From contig JAFYQJ010000014.1 of NCBI GenBank assembly GCA_017547145.1, positions 1 through 64,000 on the forward strand: DNA of 64,000 nt. The letters run 5' to 3'. Made by a program: the position numbers and the translations under genes. This document shows positions 55,261 through 64,000 of the stretch, one piece after another (within the stretch, counting starts at the first letter, position 1; every line of letters begins with the position of its first letter). Source of the stretch: Paludibacteraceae bacterium (lineage in GTDB: Bacteria > Bacteroidota > Bacteroidia > Bacteroidales > Paludibacteraceae). Under the pieces are notes generated by a model that saw only the letters and a list, made by a program, of their open reading frames with translations, searched no databases and had not been told where the DNA came from.

Positions 55261-57018
55261 TTATTCGTTAGATGTTAAACTTCCTGTAAAACCTCCTTTT
55301 GCAAAAAGACTTAAAATGATGTTGAACTGATTATTTTCTTTAAAGCAAATATTATCAGTGGTGTCTTCGTTAAATGCGTGTACAGTATATAGAATGTTAG
55401 CAGCATTTTTTAAGTCGTCCATAGTTGTTGGGGTAATCACTAATTCGAAATTTTTAGGAGAAATAGATGCATTTTCCACTTCGCCTGCTTTGTTAGTTTT
55501 GGCCTTAGGAACATAAAATTCTTCTTTGTTTAAATCAGAAGGTATTGTATTCCCATTTTCATCAATAAGTGTTAATGACAATTTTGCCCCAATTGGTAAA
55601 CCATTTTCTAGTCCTATATGGAGTACAGCACTATCAAGATATTGAAATATACCTTCTTCTAAACTATTTTGGAAACCTTTAATCGTATCAGTGTAGATAT
55701 AATAAGATTCAGGACGTAAATTGAGTGGAATATTATAATTTACACTACAATCAATACGAGCTTCGTTGGTAACAAATATTGGATATGGTGTTATATTAGA
55801 AACACTACCAACTGAAAATACAAATTCAAATCTGTCTGACAAGAAATCTTTTCTAAAGAAATTGTGTATTTCGCCATTTTCTTTGTTTAATTTCATAGTT
55901 AACACACTTGGAATGTTAGAAAATGGTACTTCTGGTCGAGTTGGGAAATTTTTTGATAAACTATAATTGACGCCTCCATCAAATTTTCCATAAATGATGC
56001 CTTCTTCGGGATGATCGCGTTTGAAGCCTTTCATTGTGTCAAGAGTGAGGTTAATGTTCATTCCGATATCATAGTTTTTAAGCGTAAGAGTAATTTCTGC
56101 ATCATCAAAAAGAAATACGCCTTTTGATTTCCCGTTGTTGATGTCACGTAGAAGATTGAAATTTAATTGAGCACGAGTTCTTGCTAATGAAGGGTCAGGT
56201 GAAAATGCACCGTATACAACTTTATGGTTGAAAATTGTATAAGTTACATCGTATCCGATTTCATCGCCAGTGTAAAGTGTACCTCCGTTTATTACTGCTT
56301 CTATATTTACTTCAAACGTAAATCCACCTTTAGTTGGGTCAAGAGGATTTTTTTCTATCGCAACCATAAAATTGTCTATAGAAAAAGTGTAGTCCTTGTC
56401 AAACTCAGGTTTTTGGGGGTAAGTAGTGTTTGGCAGTTCAATGAATATAGTGTCTCTTGTTTGATAATCAACGATAGGAAATTTTATCTTGAACTTTTTG
56501 ATTGTAATATCAAGTCCCGCAGGTTTGTTTAAGCGAATGAAAAGTTCAGAATTTACAATTCCTGCACTATCTATTCGTTCTTCGGTTCCAGATGTTTGTA
56601 GCGAAAAATCAATAAATTTTTTACTTTCTATATTTATTGTTCGATTTTGTTCTGGAATAAGGCTTGGATTAACGGGTAGTCCTCCTGCGGGAATTGTAAT
56701 GCCGGTTAAGGCACTTTCGAATGAAAATTTTTCTCCTGCAGAAACTGTTGTCCCTTTAGGAAGCAGTTGGATATTTCGTAAAGAAAAACCTGTACTATCT
56801 TTCATCATAAAAAAGTAACGAGAAGATGCATCAGCATATAATTCGTCACCTTCGTAACTTTTTTCGAGAATGTCTGCAATGTTAAAATTTGCTTTCCCTA
56901 TAGGCAACCCTAGTGATGTGTTATATTCAAAACTTGAATCAATATTTTGAATATCATCTTTACAACTGCTTAAAAATAATGCAGCAAAAAATGTTAACAA
57001 TAAAATGGATTTTTTCAT
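55261..57018 (-). CDS. Uncharacterised lipoprotein, partner of OmpA-type protein
   Basis: 585-aa lipoprotein (lipobox FLSSC, Cys19) with no recognised domain. The sequence is strand-rich with repeated hydrophobic-polar alternation, suggesting beta-sandwich modules, and has few Cys. An ATG at 57045 is in frame, but it overlaps the promoter box at 57045-57052, so the ATG at 57018 is the start. Operon with the downstream OmpA-type gene suggests it works with that barrel at the outer membrane; its orientation is unknown. Confidence 0.8.
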   Translation of the reverse strand: MKKSILLLTFFAALFLSSCKDDIQNIDSSFEYNTSLGLPIGKANFNIADILEKSYEGDELYADASSRYFFMMKDSTGFSLRNIQLLPKGTTVSAGEKFSFESALTGITIPAGGLPVNPSLIPEQNRTINIESKKFIDFSLQTSGTEERIDSAGIVNSELFIRLNKPAGLDITIKKFKIKFPIVDYQTRDTIFIELPNTTYPQKPEFDKDYTFSIDNFMVAIEKNPLDPTKGGFTFEVNIEAVINGGTLYTGDEIGYDVTYTIFNHKVVYGAFSPDPSLARTRAQLNFNLLRDINNGKSKGVFLFDDAEITLTLKNYDIGMNINLTLDTMKGFKRDHPEEGIIYGKFDGGVNYSLSKNFPTRPEVPFSNIPSVLTMKLNKENGEIHNFFRKDFLSDRFEFVFSVGSVSNITPYPIFVTNEARIDCSVNYNIPLNLRPESYYIYTDTIKGFQNSLEEGIFQYLDSAVLHIGLENGLPIGAKLSLTLIDENGNTIPSDLNKEEFYVPKAKTNKAGEVENASISPKNFELVITPTTMDDLKNAANILYTVHAFNEDTTDNICFKENNQFNIILSLFAKGGFTGSLTSNE

Positions 57019-57044
57019 AAGTATTTGTAATAAAATTATTTTCA

Positions 57045-57052
57045 CAAAATTA
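57045..57052 (-). promoter_or_regulatory. Promoter -7 box for lipoprotein-OmpA operon
   Basis: Reads TAATTTTG on the minus strand (TAnnTTTG). Predicted transcription start near 57038, which rules out the ATG at 57045 and supports 57018. Confidence 0.55.
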
Positions 57053-57134
57053 ACATTTTTTTTAGTATGCTAAAACGTTAGCTTTATTTGATTCGTTTTT
57101 TTTGATAATGCTTTTTTGTTTGCATTTTTCGGGT

Positions 57135-57142
57135 TACCTTTG
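57135..57142 (+). promoter_or_regulatory. Promoter -7 box for DUF4199 gene
   Basis: TACCTTTG matches TAnnTTTG, 20 nt before the ATG at 57163; divergent from the lipoprotein promoter. Confidence 0.55.
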
Positions 57143-57162
57143 TTTTTTAAAATAAAAAAACA

Positions 57163-57669
57163 ATGAAACAAGATACAATAAAGCATGCAATGTATTACGG
57201 CTTACTACTAGGAGTTGTGTTTGTGTTGAATTTTTTCTTGTCGCAAGCAACTAATATTTGGCTGAAATTTATTCAAATGCTATATACTTTTTCAATTCCT
57301 TTTGTGGTGTTTTGTTTTGCTAAAAAATGCAGAGAAGATGTGTGTGGCGGTACTATGAGTTATGGTCAATCCTTTTTATATGTGGTGCAATTGTTTTTTT
57401 ATGCATCAATAATATCTTCGGCATTTAAGTATGTTTATTTTAGATTTTTAAATCCCGATTTTTTGAAAAAATTGTTTAATCAAACAATGCAATTAATGGA
57501 GCAAATGTCGGTGCCAATTACAGACGAAATGATTGCAGTTACAAAACAGATGTTGACTCCAATGGGTATGGCAATGCAATATATTTGGATAAATGTTATG
57601 GTTGGAATAGTCGTGTCAATTGTTTTGGCATTTTTTATAAGAAAAGAAAAAAGTGTTTTTGAAAATTAA
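57163..57669 (+). CDS. DUF4199 family membrane protein
   Basis: 168-aa protein with four hydrophobic segments (about 8-28, 35-55, 70-92 and 140-160) typical of Bacteroidota DUF4199; the N-terminal HAMYYGLLLGVVF and CGGTMSYGQSF segments fit. Function unknown. It starts an operon with the glycosyltransferase 5 nt downstream, a pairing I recall in other Bacteroidales. Confidence 0.83.
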   Translation: MKQDTIKHAMYYGLLLGVVFVLNFFLSQATNIWLKFIQMLYTFSIPFVVFCFAKKCREDVCGGTMSYGQSFLYVVQLFFYASIISSAFKYVYFRFLNPDFLKKLFNQTMQLMEQMSVPITDEMIAVTKQMLTPMGMAMQYIWINVMVGIVVSIVLAFFIRKEKSVFEN

Positions 57670-57674
57670 TTTTT

Positions 57675-58625
57675 ATGGATATATCAGTTGTTGTTCCTTT
57701 GTATAACGAAGCAGAATCTTTAGAAGAACTCTTCTTTTGGATAAAAAAGGTTATGCAAACAAATGCATTTTCGTTTGAGGTCTTGTTTATAAATGATGGA
57801 AGTACTGATAAATCGTGGAAAATAATAGAGATGTTAGCGAAAGAAAATTCTGAAGTAAAAGCTATTAGTTTTCAGCGTAATTATGGAAAATCTCCTGCTC
57901 TTTTTTGTGGATTTGAGCGTGCTAAAGGTGATGTGGTAATTACTATGGATGCTGATTTACAGGACTCTCCTGATGAAATTCCTGAACTATACAAAATGAT
58001 AAAAGAAGATGGCTATGATTTGGTTTCGGGATGGAAAAAGAAGCGTTACGATGGTACATTTTCGAAAAATATTCCTTCTAAAATTTATAATGCAACAGCA
58101 CGTTGGGTGACAGGTTTGAAGTTGCATGATATGAATTGCGGGTTAAAGGCGTATCGCAATGAGGTAGTTAAAAATATAGAGGTTTACGGCGAAATGCATC
58201 GTTATATTCCATATTTGGCAAAAAATGCAGGTTTTACAAATATTGGTGAGAAGGTTGTTCAACATCAGGCAAGAAAATATGGGAATTCAAAATTTGGTTT
58301 AAATCGTTTTGTTCATGGTTATCTCGATTTATTTTCTTTGTGGTTTTTGTCGAAGTTTGGAAAAACGCCGATGCACTTTTTTGGGCTTTGGGGAAGTGTG
58401 GTTTTTCTTATAGGTTTTATTTCTGTAGTAGTTGTAGGTTCAATAAAATTATCGGCGATAATAGCAGGAGAAAGGGCTCCTTTGGTTACAGATTTGCCTT
58501 ATTTTTACTTGGCACTGACAATGATGATAATTGGAGTGCAAATGTTTTTGACAGGTTTTTTAGGTGAGTTGATTTCCAGATCTTCTGGCGAAAGAAATAA
58601 TTATAAAATAGCAAAAGAGTTGTAA
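57675..58625 (+). CDS. Family 2 glycosyltransferase (DPM1/ArnC-like)
   Basis: Membrane glycosyltransferase (316 aa). The GT-A domain carries VVPLYNEAESLEELF, INDGSTDKSW, FQRNYGKSPAL, the metal-binding TMDADLQDSP and YDLVSGWKKKR; two C-terminal membrane helices (about 235-260 and 275-295) match polyprenyl-phosphate sugar transferases such as ArnC/GtrB. It likely charges undecaprenyl phosphate with a sugar for modification of a surface glycan; the sugar cannot be inferred. Confidence 0.9.
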   Translation: MDISVVVPLYNEAESLEELFFWIKKVMQTNAFSFEVLFINDGSTDKSWKIIEMLAKENSEVKAISFQRNYGKSPALFCGFERAKGDVVITMDADLQDSPDEIPELYKMIKEDGYDLVSGWKKKRYDGTFSKNIPSKIYNATARWVTGLKLHDMNCGLKAYRNEVVKNIEVYGEMHRYIPYLAKNAGFTNIGEKVVQHQARKYGNSKFGLNRFVHGYLDLFSLWFLSKFGKTPMHFFGLWGSVVFLIGFISVVVVGSIKLSAIIAGERAPLVTDLPYFYLALTMMIIGVQMFLTGFLGELISRSSGERNNYKIAKEL

Positions 58626-58627
58626 GA

Positions 58628-59149
58628 ATGGATTTGTTGTTAACTATTTTGGGTTTTACACTTCCGTCGGTTATTATGTTTTTAGCCGTATGGTTTGTAT
58701 TAAAGAAAACGCTCCGTAATGAAAATGAAATACTTGCATTTGAATTAAAGAAACAAAATAACAACAAGAAATTTGTTACAACATTACAGGCGTACGAACG
58801 TTTGGTTTTGTTTTTGGAGAGAACACAGCCAAAATCAATATTAATGCGTCAAAATCTTTCGAAAATGAATTGTTTGGAGTTGCAATCAATTTTACTGAAA
58901 CAAATACGAGAAGAGTTTGAGCATAATGTCATACAACAATTATATGTGTCGCGTGAGGCTTGGAGCTTGGTTTGTAATGCTAAAGAAAGTTTAGTTAAAT
59001 TAATAAATTTGTCGGCGGCTCAATATGAGACATCGGATGCGGCTATAAAAATGGCAGAATTTATGATTAAATCTTATAGCGAATTGGCAAATTCGCCATC
59101 GGATGTTGCTATTAATTTTATTCGTGAAGAAGTACAATCTAATTTTTGA
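58628..59149 (+). CDS. Uncharacterised membrane-anchored coiled protein
   Basis: 173-aa protein with one N-terminal membrane segment (residues 5-25) and a long helical cytoplasmic part (AFELKKQNNNKKFVTTLQAYERL, LQSILLKQIREEFEHNV as short motifs). I recognise a conserved Bacteroidota type but no function. Two nt after the glycosyltransferase, 3 nt before the nitroreductase. Confidence 0.75.
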   Translation: MDLLLTILGFTLPSVIMFLAVWFVLKKTLRNENEILAFELKKQNNNKKFVTTLQAYERLVLFLERTQPKSILMRQNLSKMNCLELQSILLKQIREEFEHNVIQQLYVSREAWSLVCNAKESLVKLINLSAAQYETSDAAIKMAEFMIKSYSELANSPSDVAINFIREEVQSNF

Positions 59150-59152
59150 AGT

Positions 59153-59656
59153 ATGAGTTTTTTAGATTTAGTTAAAAATAGATTTTCTGCACGCAGTTTT
59201 ACCGATAAGATTGTAGAAAAGGAAAAAATTGATCTGATTTTAGAAGTGGCACGATTGGCTCCATCGGCAGTAAATTTGCAACCTTGGAAATTCTTTGTGG
59301 TTTCAGATAAATTGATGTTGAGCAAGTTGGCTGAAACATATTCACGCGAATGGTTTAAGACCGCACCTCTTTGTATTGTGGCATGTGGAAATCATTCTGA
59401 ATCGTGGAAAAGATTCGATGGGAAGGATCATTGTGATATTGATGTTGCAATAGCAGTTGAGCATATTGTTTTGGCAGCAGAAGAATTAGGATTAGGCGCA
59501 TGTTGGGTTTGTAATTTTGATGTGAAGAAATGTTCAGAATTTTTGAATTTATCAGAGTTTTTAGAACCAATAGCTATGATACCAATTGGATATACTAACG
59601 CTATAGTAAAAGAAAAGAAACGTAAGGCAGTTGATGAAATTGTTGAATACATATAG
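59153..59656 (+). CDS. Nitroreductase family FMN protein
   Basis: 167-aa flavoprotein of the small nitroreductase group. FMN-binding elements are NRFSARSFTDK near the N-terminus and RLAPSAVNLQPWKF; AAEELGLGACWVCNFD and IPIGYTN match the second half. At 167 aa it is in the short clade. Physiological substrate unknown. Confidence 0.9.
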   Translation: MSFLDLVKNRFSARSFTDKIVEKEKIDLILEVARLAPSAVNLQPWKFFVVSDKLMLSKLAETYSREWFKTAPLCIVACGNHSESWKRFDGKDHCDIDVAIAVEHIVLAAEELGLGACWVCNFDVKKCSEFLNLSEFLEPIAMIPIGYTNAIVKEKKRKAVDEIVEYI

Positions 59657-59660
59657 TCGT

Positions 59661-60140
59661 ATGCGAAAACTTTTAATTTTGCTTGTTGCTTTGCCAGTGT
59701 TTTGGGCGTGTAATAACGATAGTGAGTGTCGTCAAGAGCGTTATGTGGCAATGGAAGTGAAATTGTTTCAAACAAAATTTGATGCAGAGGAAGAAACTTA
59801 TATTGTTTCTAACTTTATGCCTGATAGCATTTCTGTTTACGGTGTTGGGAATGATTCTATTTTATATAATGGAGGTATTGAAAAAATAAAGTTACCTTTA
59901 CGTAAAACGGAAAATCTTTCGCAATATGTTTTTTATGTAAATGGTAGATATGATACGATAAAGGTATTGCATGAGAATATAGATAATTATCTATCAATGG
60001 AGTGTGGATGTGTGGTTTTTGCCAATATAAACGAAGTAACACATACGAATAATGCTATAGATTCCGCAATAATACGTGTACCAGAAGTGATAAATGTAAG
60101 TACAACGCATGTGGAAATTTATTATAGAGAAGATAAATGA
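59661..60140 (+). CDS. DUF6452-like lipoprotein
   Basis: 159-aa lipoprotein (lipobox VFWAC, Cys17) resembling Bacteroidales family DUF6452 (CRQERYVAMEVKLFQ near the N-terminus, CGCVVFANINEV in the second half). Paired cysteines in both parts. The ATG at 59661 gives a proper lipoprotein signal; an earlier in-frame ATG lies inside the nitroreductase gene. Overlaps the next gene by 4 nt. Confidence 0.8.
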   Translation: MRKLLILLVALPVFWACNNDSECRQERYVAMEVKLFQTKFDAEEETYIVSNFMPDSISVYGVGNDSILYNGGIEKIKLPLRKTENLSQYVFYVNGRYDTIKVLHENIDNYLSMECGCVVFANINEVTHTNNAIDSAIIRVPEVINVSTTHVEIYYREDK

Positions 60141-60892
60141 GTATAAAAAAAATCATAGTGTTTTGTGTACTTGCAATGTTGCCAATATTTATTTTTGCAA
60201 ATGAATTGTCGGGTGCAGATTCGATTGAAACACAAAAAACTTTGATTAAGAAGAAATATAAAAATAATAAACAAGTTTTTTATGGATTTTCAGCTCATTT
60301 AGATGTTGCTTCTCCGTTAGTAAATTATTTGATTGATAAATCGATGCTCTCGTTTGAGGCAGCTGTCGATGTAGATTTAATGCATAAGTATTTTCCAACT
60401 TTCGAATTAGGATTTGGCTCTGCAGATAAAATAAACGAAAATAATATTCACTATAAGGTTAATGCTCCATTTTACCGTATAGGGTTAAATTTTAATATTT
60501 TAAGAACTAAAAATAAAGATGGAGAAAAAAAGATTTTTATAGGGAGTTATCCGTATATAGGTTTTAGGTATGGTTTCTCCTTGTTCAAATATGACCTTGA
60601 AGGAGTAGTTATTAATGATGATTACTGGGGAGTTAGTCGTCCGATGGAGGTGAATCCAAAGTATTTGTATGCAGGATGGGCAGAACTTGTAGCAGGAGTA
60701 AAGGTTAATATGGTAAAAGGTTTTACTATGGGCTGGAATATACGTGTGGGGTTGTTATCGCATACATCAAGAGCATCTTTAAAATCGCAATTGTGGTATA
60801 TTCCAGGATTCGGGAAAAATAATACAGTAAATGTGATGTTTAATTACACATTTGGTTACACTTTTAATTATGACAGTAATAAAATCAAATAA
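60137..60892 (+). CDS. DUF6048-like outer membrane protein
   Basis: 251-aa exported protein with a signal peptide (ends FIFAN) and alternating beta strands ending in an aromatic-rich YTFGYTFNY, consistent with a small outer-membrane barrel; it resembles Bacteroidales family DUF6048. It overlaps the preceding lipoprotein gene (ATGA), so lipoprotein and barrel probably act together. Role unknown. Confidence 0.8.
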   Translation: MSIKKIIVFCVLAMLPIFIFANELSGADSIETQKTLIKKKYKNNKQVFYGFSAHLDVASPLVNYLIDKSMLSFEAAVDVDLMHKYFPTFELGFGSADKINENNIHYKVNAPFYRIGLNFNILRTKNKDGEKKIFIGSYPYIGFRYGFSLFKYDLEGVVINDDYWGVSRPMEVNPKYLYAGWAELVAGVKVNMVKGFTMGWNIRVGLLSHTSRASLKSQLWYIPGFGKNNTVNVMFNYTFGYTFNYDSNKIK

Positions 60893-60904
60893 AAATATAT
60901 AAAT

Positions 60905-62908
60905 ATGAATACACTTGAACAGTTGAACAAAGTAGCAGATAACATTCGCATTCTTTCGGTTGCAATGGTAGAAAAAGCAAAATCGGGACACCCTGGGGGA
61001 GCTATGGGTGGAGCAGATTTTATCAATGTACTTTATTCTGAATTTTTAGAATATGATCCTGCGAATCCTTATTGGGAAGGAAGAGATAGGTTTTTCTTAG
61101 ATCCAGGACATATGTCTCCAATGCTCTATTCTGTGTTGGCATGTGCAGGAAAATATACTTTGAATGATTTGCAAAATTTTCGTCAGTGGGGAAGTATTAC
61201 TCCTGGTCATCCAGAATTAGATGTCTTACATGGAATCGAAAATACGTCAGGTCCATTAGGGCAAGGTCATGTATTTGCTGTTGGTGCTGCTATTGCTGCT
61301 AAATTCTTAAAATCAAAATTTGGACAAGTTATGGATCAGACGATTTATGCTTATATTTCTGACGGAGGAATTCAAGAAGAAATATCGCAAGGAGCAGGGC
61401 GTTTGGCAGGACATTTAGGTTTGGATAATTTAATAATGTTTTACGATGCTAACGATGTTCAACTTTCTACTAGTGTAAGCGAGGTTACTAGTGAAAATAC
61501 TGCTATGAAATATGAGGCTTGGGGTTGGCGAGTTATCGAAATAGATGGGAATGATGCATCCCAAATTCGTCAAGCATTGACTCAAGCAAAAGCAGAGTGC
61601 GAAAAGCCTACTTTGATAATTGGTAAAACAGTTATGGGTAAAGGAGCTCGTAAGGCTGATAATTCAAGCTATGAAAATGATTGTGCAACGCATGGAGCTC
61701 CTCTTGGTGGTGATGCTTATGTTAATACCATAAAAAATCTTGGTGGAGATATAGAAAATCCTTTTGTATTTTTTGAAGAAACAAAAGAAGTATACGCACG
61801 AAGAGAACAAGAGTTAAAAGAAATTGTTGCAAAGAAAATGCAAGAGAAAGCAATTTGGGAAAAAGAAAATCCTGAATTAGCTGCGAAAATGGCAGACTTT
61901 TTTGCTGGTAAAATGCCTGAAATAGAATGGAACTCAATCGCTCACAAGCCCGATCAACCAACACGAGCTGCTTCTGCAAGTATATTGACGGTGTTAGGAC
62001 AGCGATATGAAAATATGATTGTAGCAAGTGCAGACTTGTCTAATTCTGATAAAACTGATGGTTTCCTTAAAACGACAAAACCTATCACAAAAGACGATTT
62101 CTCTGGTGCATTTCTTCAAGCGGGGGTTGCAGAGTTGACAATGGCTTGTGTTTGTATTGGTATGGCATTGCATGGCGGTGTAATAGCAGCATGTGCTACG
62201 TTTTTTGTGTTTTCAGATTATATGAAACCTGCTATTCGTATGGCGGCATTGATGGAGTTGCCTGTTAAGTTTATTTGGTCGCACGATGCTTTCCGTGTAG
62301 GTGAAGATGGCCCAACACACGAACCAGTAGAACAAGAAGTTCAAATACGCTTAATGGAAAAGTTGAAAAACCATAAAGGTAAAAACTCAATGTTGGTTTT
62401 ACGCCCTGCAGATGTTGATGAATGTACGATTTGTTATAAGTTGATGATGGAAAATACAACATCTCCTACGGGAATGATTCTTAGTCGTCAAAATATTAAG
62501 AGCCTCCCTAAAAATGATTATGCAGCAGAAAAAGGTGGATATGTAGTAACATGCGATGGCAATCCAGATATTGTTTTGTTGGCTTCGGGTAGTGAAGTTT
62601 CTACGCTTTGTGATGTGGCCGAAATTTTAAGAAAAGAGGGTATGCGTATACGTGTGGTTTCTATCCCTTCAGAAGGATTGTTTAGAGCTCAAAGTGCAGA
62701 ATATCAAGAAAGTGTACTTCCTTGTGGTGTTAAACGATTTGGGTTGACTGCAGGTCTTCCTCTGAATCTTGAAGGACTTGTTGGAACTGATGGTTATGTT
62801 CATGGTTTACAATCGTTCGGTTATTCTGCACCATATAAAGTTTTGGAAGAAAAATTAGGTTTTATGCCAGAACAAGTTGCTGATAAGGTGCGTAACTTTT
62901 TGGCTTAA
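60905..62908 (+). CDS. tkt: Transketolase
   Basis: Thiamine-pyrophosphate transketolase (667 aa) of the pentose phosphate pathway. KSGHPGGAMGGADF at the N-terminus, GPLGQG, YISDGGIQEE as the TPP pyrophosphate site, DANDVQLS, and in the second half TRAASASIL, GMALHGGV and HDAFRVGEDGPTHEPVEQ as short motifs. All three domains are present. It starts 12 nt after the DUF6048 stop; a weak AT hairpin follows. Confidence 0.96.
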   Translation: MNTLEQLNKVADNIRILSVAMVEKAKSGHPGGAMGGADFINVLYSEFLEYDPANPYWEGRDRFFLDPGHMSPMLYSVLACAGKYTLNDLQNFRQWGSITPGHPELDVLHGIENTSGPLGQGHVFAVGAAIAAKFLKSKFGQVMDQTIYAYISDGGIQEEISQGAGRLAGHLGLDNLIMFYDANDVQLSTSVSEVTSENTAMKYEAWGWRVIEIDGNDASQIRQALTQAKAECEKPTLIIGKTVMGKGARKADNSSYENDCATHGAPLGGDAYVNTIKNLGGDIENPFVFFEETKEVYARREQELKEIVAKKMQEKAIWEKENPELAAKMADFFAGKMPEIEWNSIAHKPDQPTRAASASILTVLGQRYENMIVASADLSNSDKTDGFLKTTKPITKDDFSGAFLQAGVAELTMACVCIGMALHGGVIAACATFFVFSDYMKPAIRMAALMELPVKFIWSHDAFRVGEDGPTHEPVEQEVQIRLMEKLKNHKGKNSMLVLRPADVDECTICYKLMMENTTSPTGMILSRQNIKSLPKNDYAAEKGGYVVTCDGNPDIVLLASGSEVSTLCDVAEILRKEGMRIRVVSIPSEGLFRAQSAEYQESVLPCGVKRFGLTAGLPLNLEGLVGTDGYVHGLQSFGYSAPYKVLEEKLGFMPEQVADKVRNFLA

Positions 62909-62951
62909 GAGGTTGTGTTGCTGTTAAAACGTCTTGTTTTTTTACTTAAAA

Positions 62952-63006
62952 TCTGCCAAAAATACATTTTTAGTGAAACAAAAGGGGTATTGTAGAAATT
63001 GGCAGA
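62952..63006. promoter_or_regulatory. Inverted repeat upstream of grpE
   Basis: TCTGCCAA at 62952-62959 is perfectly repeated in inverse as TTGGCAGA at 62999-63006, 39 nt apart, 43 nt before grpE. It does not match the CIRCE element. It may be an operator or an RNA hairpin controlling the heat-shock genes. Confidence 0.4.
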
Positions 63007-63048
63007 GATTTTGTAAAATGAACATAGAATAATAATGATTGTGAAAGT

Positions 63049-63594
63049 ATGACAAAGAAGAAAAACGTGAAAACTGAAAACGTAGCAGAAAATATAGAAA
63101 AAGAAAATGTAGTAGATTCTGTTTCGGAAATTGAAACATTGAAGGCGGAATTGGAAGCTTTAAAAAATGAGCAATTGGAGTTGAATGACAAATACATCCG
63201 TAAGGTTGCAGAATTTGAAAATTATCGTAAAAATGCCATCAAGGAACGTGCAGAATTAATAAAAAATGGTGGTGAGCGTTTGTTAGTAGATATATTACCT
63301 TTGGTTGATGATATTGAGCGAGCACTTCAAGCTGTAGAGCAATCGGAAGATGTAGCTTCTTTGAAGGAGGGTGTTGTGTTGATTTATAATAAATTTATAA
63401 CATTCCTTGCAAAAAATGGCGTAAAGTCGATTGATACTGAAAATGCTGATTTTGATACCGATTTTCACGAAGCAGTAACAATGTTCCCTGCTCCTACCGA
63501 AGAACAAAAAAACAAAATAATTGATTGTGTGTCGAAAGGCTATTTGATGAACGATAAGGTGATTCGATTTGCAAAAGTTGTTGTTGGAAGTTAA
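63049..63594 (+). CDS. grpE: GrpE nucleotide exchange factor
   Basis: GrpE (181 aa) releases ADP from DnaK. A charged N-terminal coiled coil (residues 20-90: LKAELEALKNEQLELNDKY, KVAEFENYRKNAIKER as short motifs) leads to a C-terminal beta domain (FHEAVTMFPAPTEEQ, GYLMNDKVIRFAKVVV). dnaJ begins 9 nt after the stop. Confidence 0.96.
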   Translation: MTKKKNVKTENVAENIEKENVVDSVSEIETLKAELEALKNEQLELNDKYIRKVAEFENYRKNAIKERAELIKNGGERLLVDILPLVDDIERALQAVEQSEDVASLKEGVVLIYNKFITFLAKNGVKSIDTENADFDTDFHEAVTMFPAPTEEQKNKIIDCVSKGYLMNDKVIRFAKVVVGS

Positions 63595-63603
63595 AAAAAG
63601 TAT

Positions 63604-64000
63604 ATGGAAAAACGAGATTATTATGAAGTGTTAGGGGTTGCAAAAAATGCCTCTGATAGTGAAATAAAATCAGCTTATCGAAAAAAAGCAGTTCAGTATC
63701 ATCCCGATAAAAATCCGGGCGACAAAGAAGCCGAGGAAAAATTTAAGGAAGCTGCAGAGGCTTACGATGTGTTGAGTAATCCAGAAAAACGTAAACGTTA
63801 CGACCAATTTGGGCATGCAGGTATGAGTGGCGGCGGTTTTGGTGGTGGCGGCATGAATATGGAAGACATATTCTCGCACTTTGGCGATATTTTTGGAGGG
63901 CATTTTGGCGATATTTTTGGTGGAGGCTTTGGAAGGGGCCGTTCACAAGGACCTCGTGTACGCAAAGGGGCCGATCTGCGTGTGAAAGTAAAACTTACGC
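63604..64000 (+). CDS. dnaJ: Chaperone DnaJ (5' part, cut by window end)
   Basis: The first 132 codons of DnaJ, the J-domain co-chaperone stimulating DnaK. J domain with RDYYEVLGV-like start, [22 protein letters not shown] as HPD-containing motif, then a Gly/Phe-rich linker ([15 protein letters not shown] repeats) and the beginning of the client-binding domain ([11 protein letters not shown]). The gene continues beyond the window. Confidence 0.95.
   Translation, partial: MEKRDYYEVLGVAKNASDSEIKSAYRKKAVQYHPDKNPGDKEAEEKFKEAAEAYDVLSNPEKRKRYDQFGHAGMSGGGFGGGGMNMEDIFSHFGDIFGGHFGDIFGGGFGRGRSQGPRVRKGADLRVKVKLT

Noticed and set aside
62909-62940. Terminator after tkt
   Set aside because: Only a 5-bp AAAAC/GTTTT stem precedes the T-run; too weak to list as a feature.

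Overview
The window comes from a low-GC member of the Bacteroidota, most likely order Bacteroidales. The signs are TAnnTTTG-type promoters (two with a TTTG element 19-20 nt upstream), a SusC/SusD pair, a GldJ homologue and a type IX secretion (T9SS) sorting domain, a close DPP5 match, the Bacteroidota ATP synthase order (atpD-atpC-atpI-like-atpB-E-F-H-A-G), and many small Bacteroidota families (DUF4199, DUF4491, DUF4494, DUF4834, DUF6048, DUF6452). No rRNA, tRNA, CRISPR array, transposase or phage gene was recognised. Most of the window is core chromosome.

Layout. 0-1.1 kb: FISUMP-type lipoprotein. 1.2-2.4 kb: rpsF-rpsR-rplI. 2.4-6.6 kb: ridA-dpp5 plus two secreted SUMF1-fold proteins. 6.6-10 kb (minus strand): folP-cdaA-WalJ-like hydrolase-acyltransferase. 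10-16 kb: gldJ, asnS, aroQ-metF-DUF4834-serS. 16.05-18.7 kb: an accessory-looking, partly GC-rich segment with a structured palindromic region, a small HTH protein, a short T9SS-tailed protein, a second FISUMP protein and an unrecognised gene. 18.7-24.2 kb (minus strand): clpC and lptD. 24.1-30 kb: amidase-mlaD, dnaA, a PRiA4_ORF3-like protein, miaA-LysE. 30-35.3 kb: SusC/SusD. 35.4-39.2 kb: ahcY, ychF and a PagL-like lipid A deacylase. 39.3-46.3 kb: complete F-type ATP synthase. 46.3-51.2 kb: dxr-rseP-DUF4494-yggS-DUF4491, then nagB. 51.3-52.8 kb: alanine racemase carrying only the C-terminal domain of MurF. 52.8-57 kb (minus strand): TSP3-repeat OmpA protein and a partner lipoprotein. 57.1-64 kb: DUF4199, GT2, small envelope proteins, nitroreductase, tkt, grpE and a dnaJ cut by the window end.

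Together the genes cover translation (S6, S18, L9, AsnRS, SerRS, MiaA), replication initiation (DnaA), energy (F1Fo), proteostasis (ClpC, GrpE, DnaJ, RseP) and envelope biogenesis (LptD, MlaD, amidase, PagL-like, OmpA, Alr, GT2). GldJ and the sorting tail indicate a T9SS encoded elsewhere. The most unusual items are the MurF-remnant/Alr fusion, the palindromic leader before the small HTH gene, the 186-bp duplication in the OmpA repeat array, and the ridA-dpp5-SUMF1-SUMF1 cluster.
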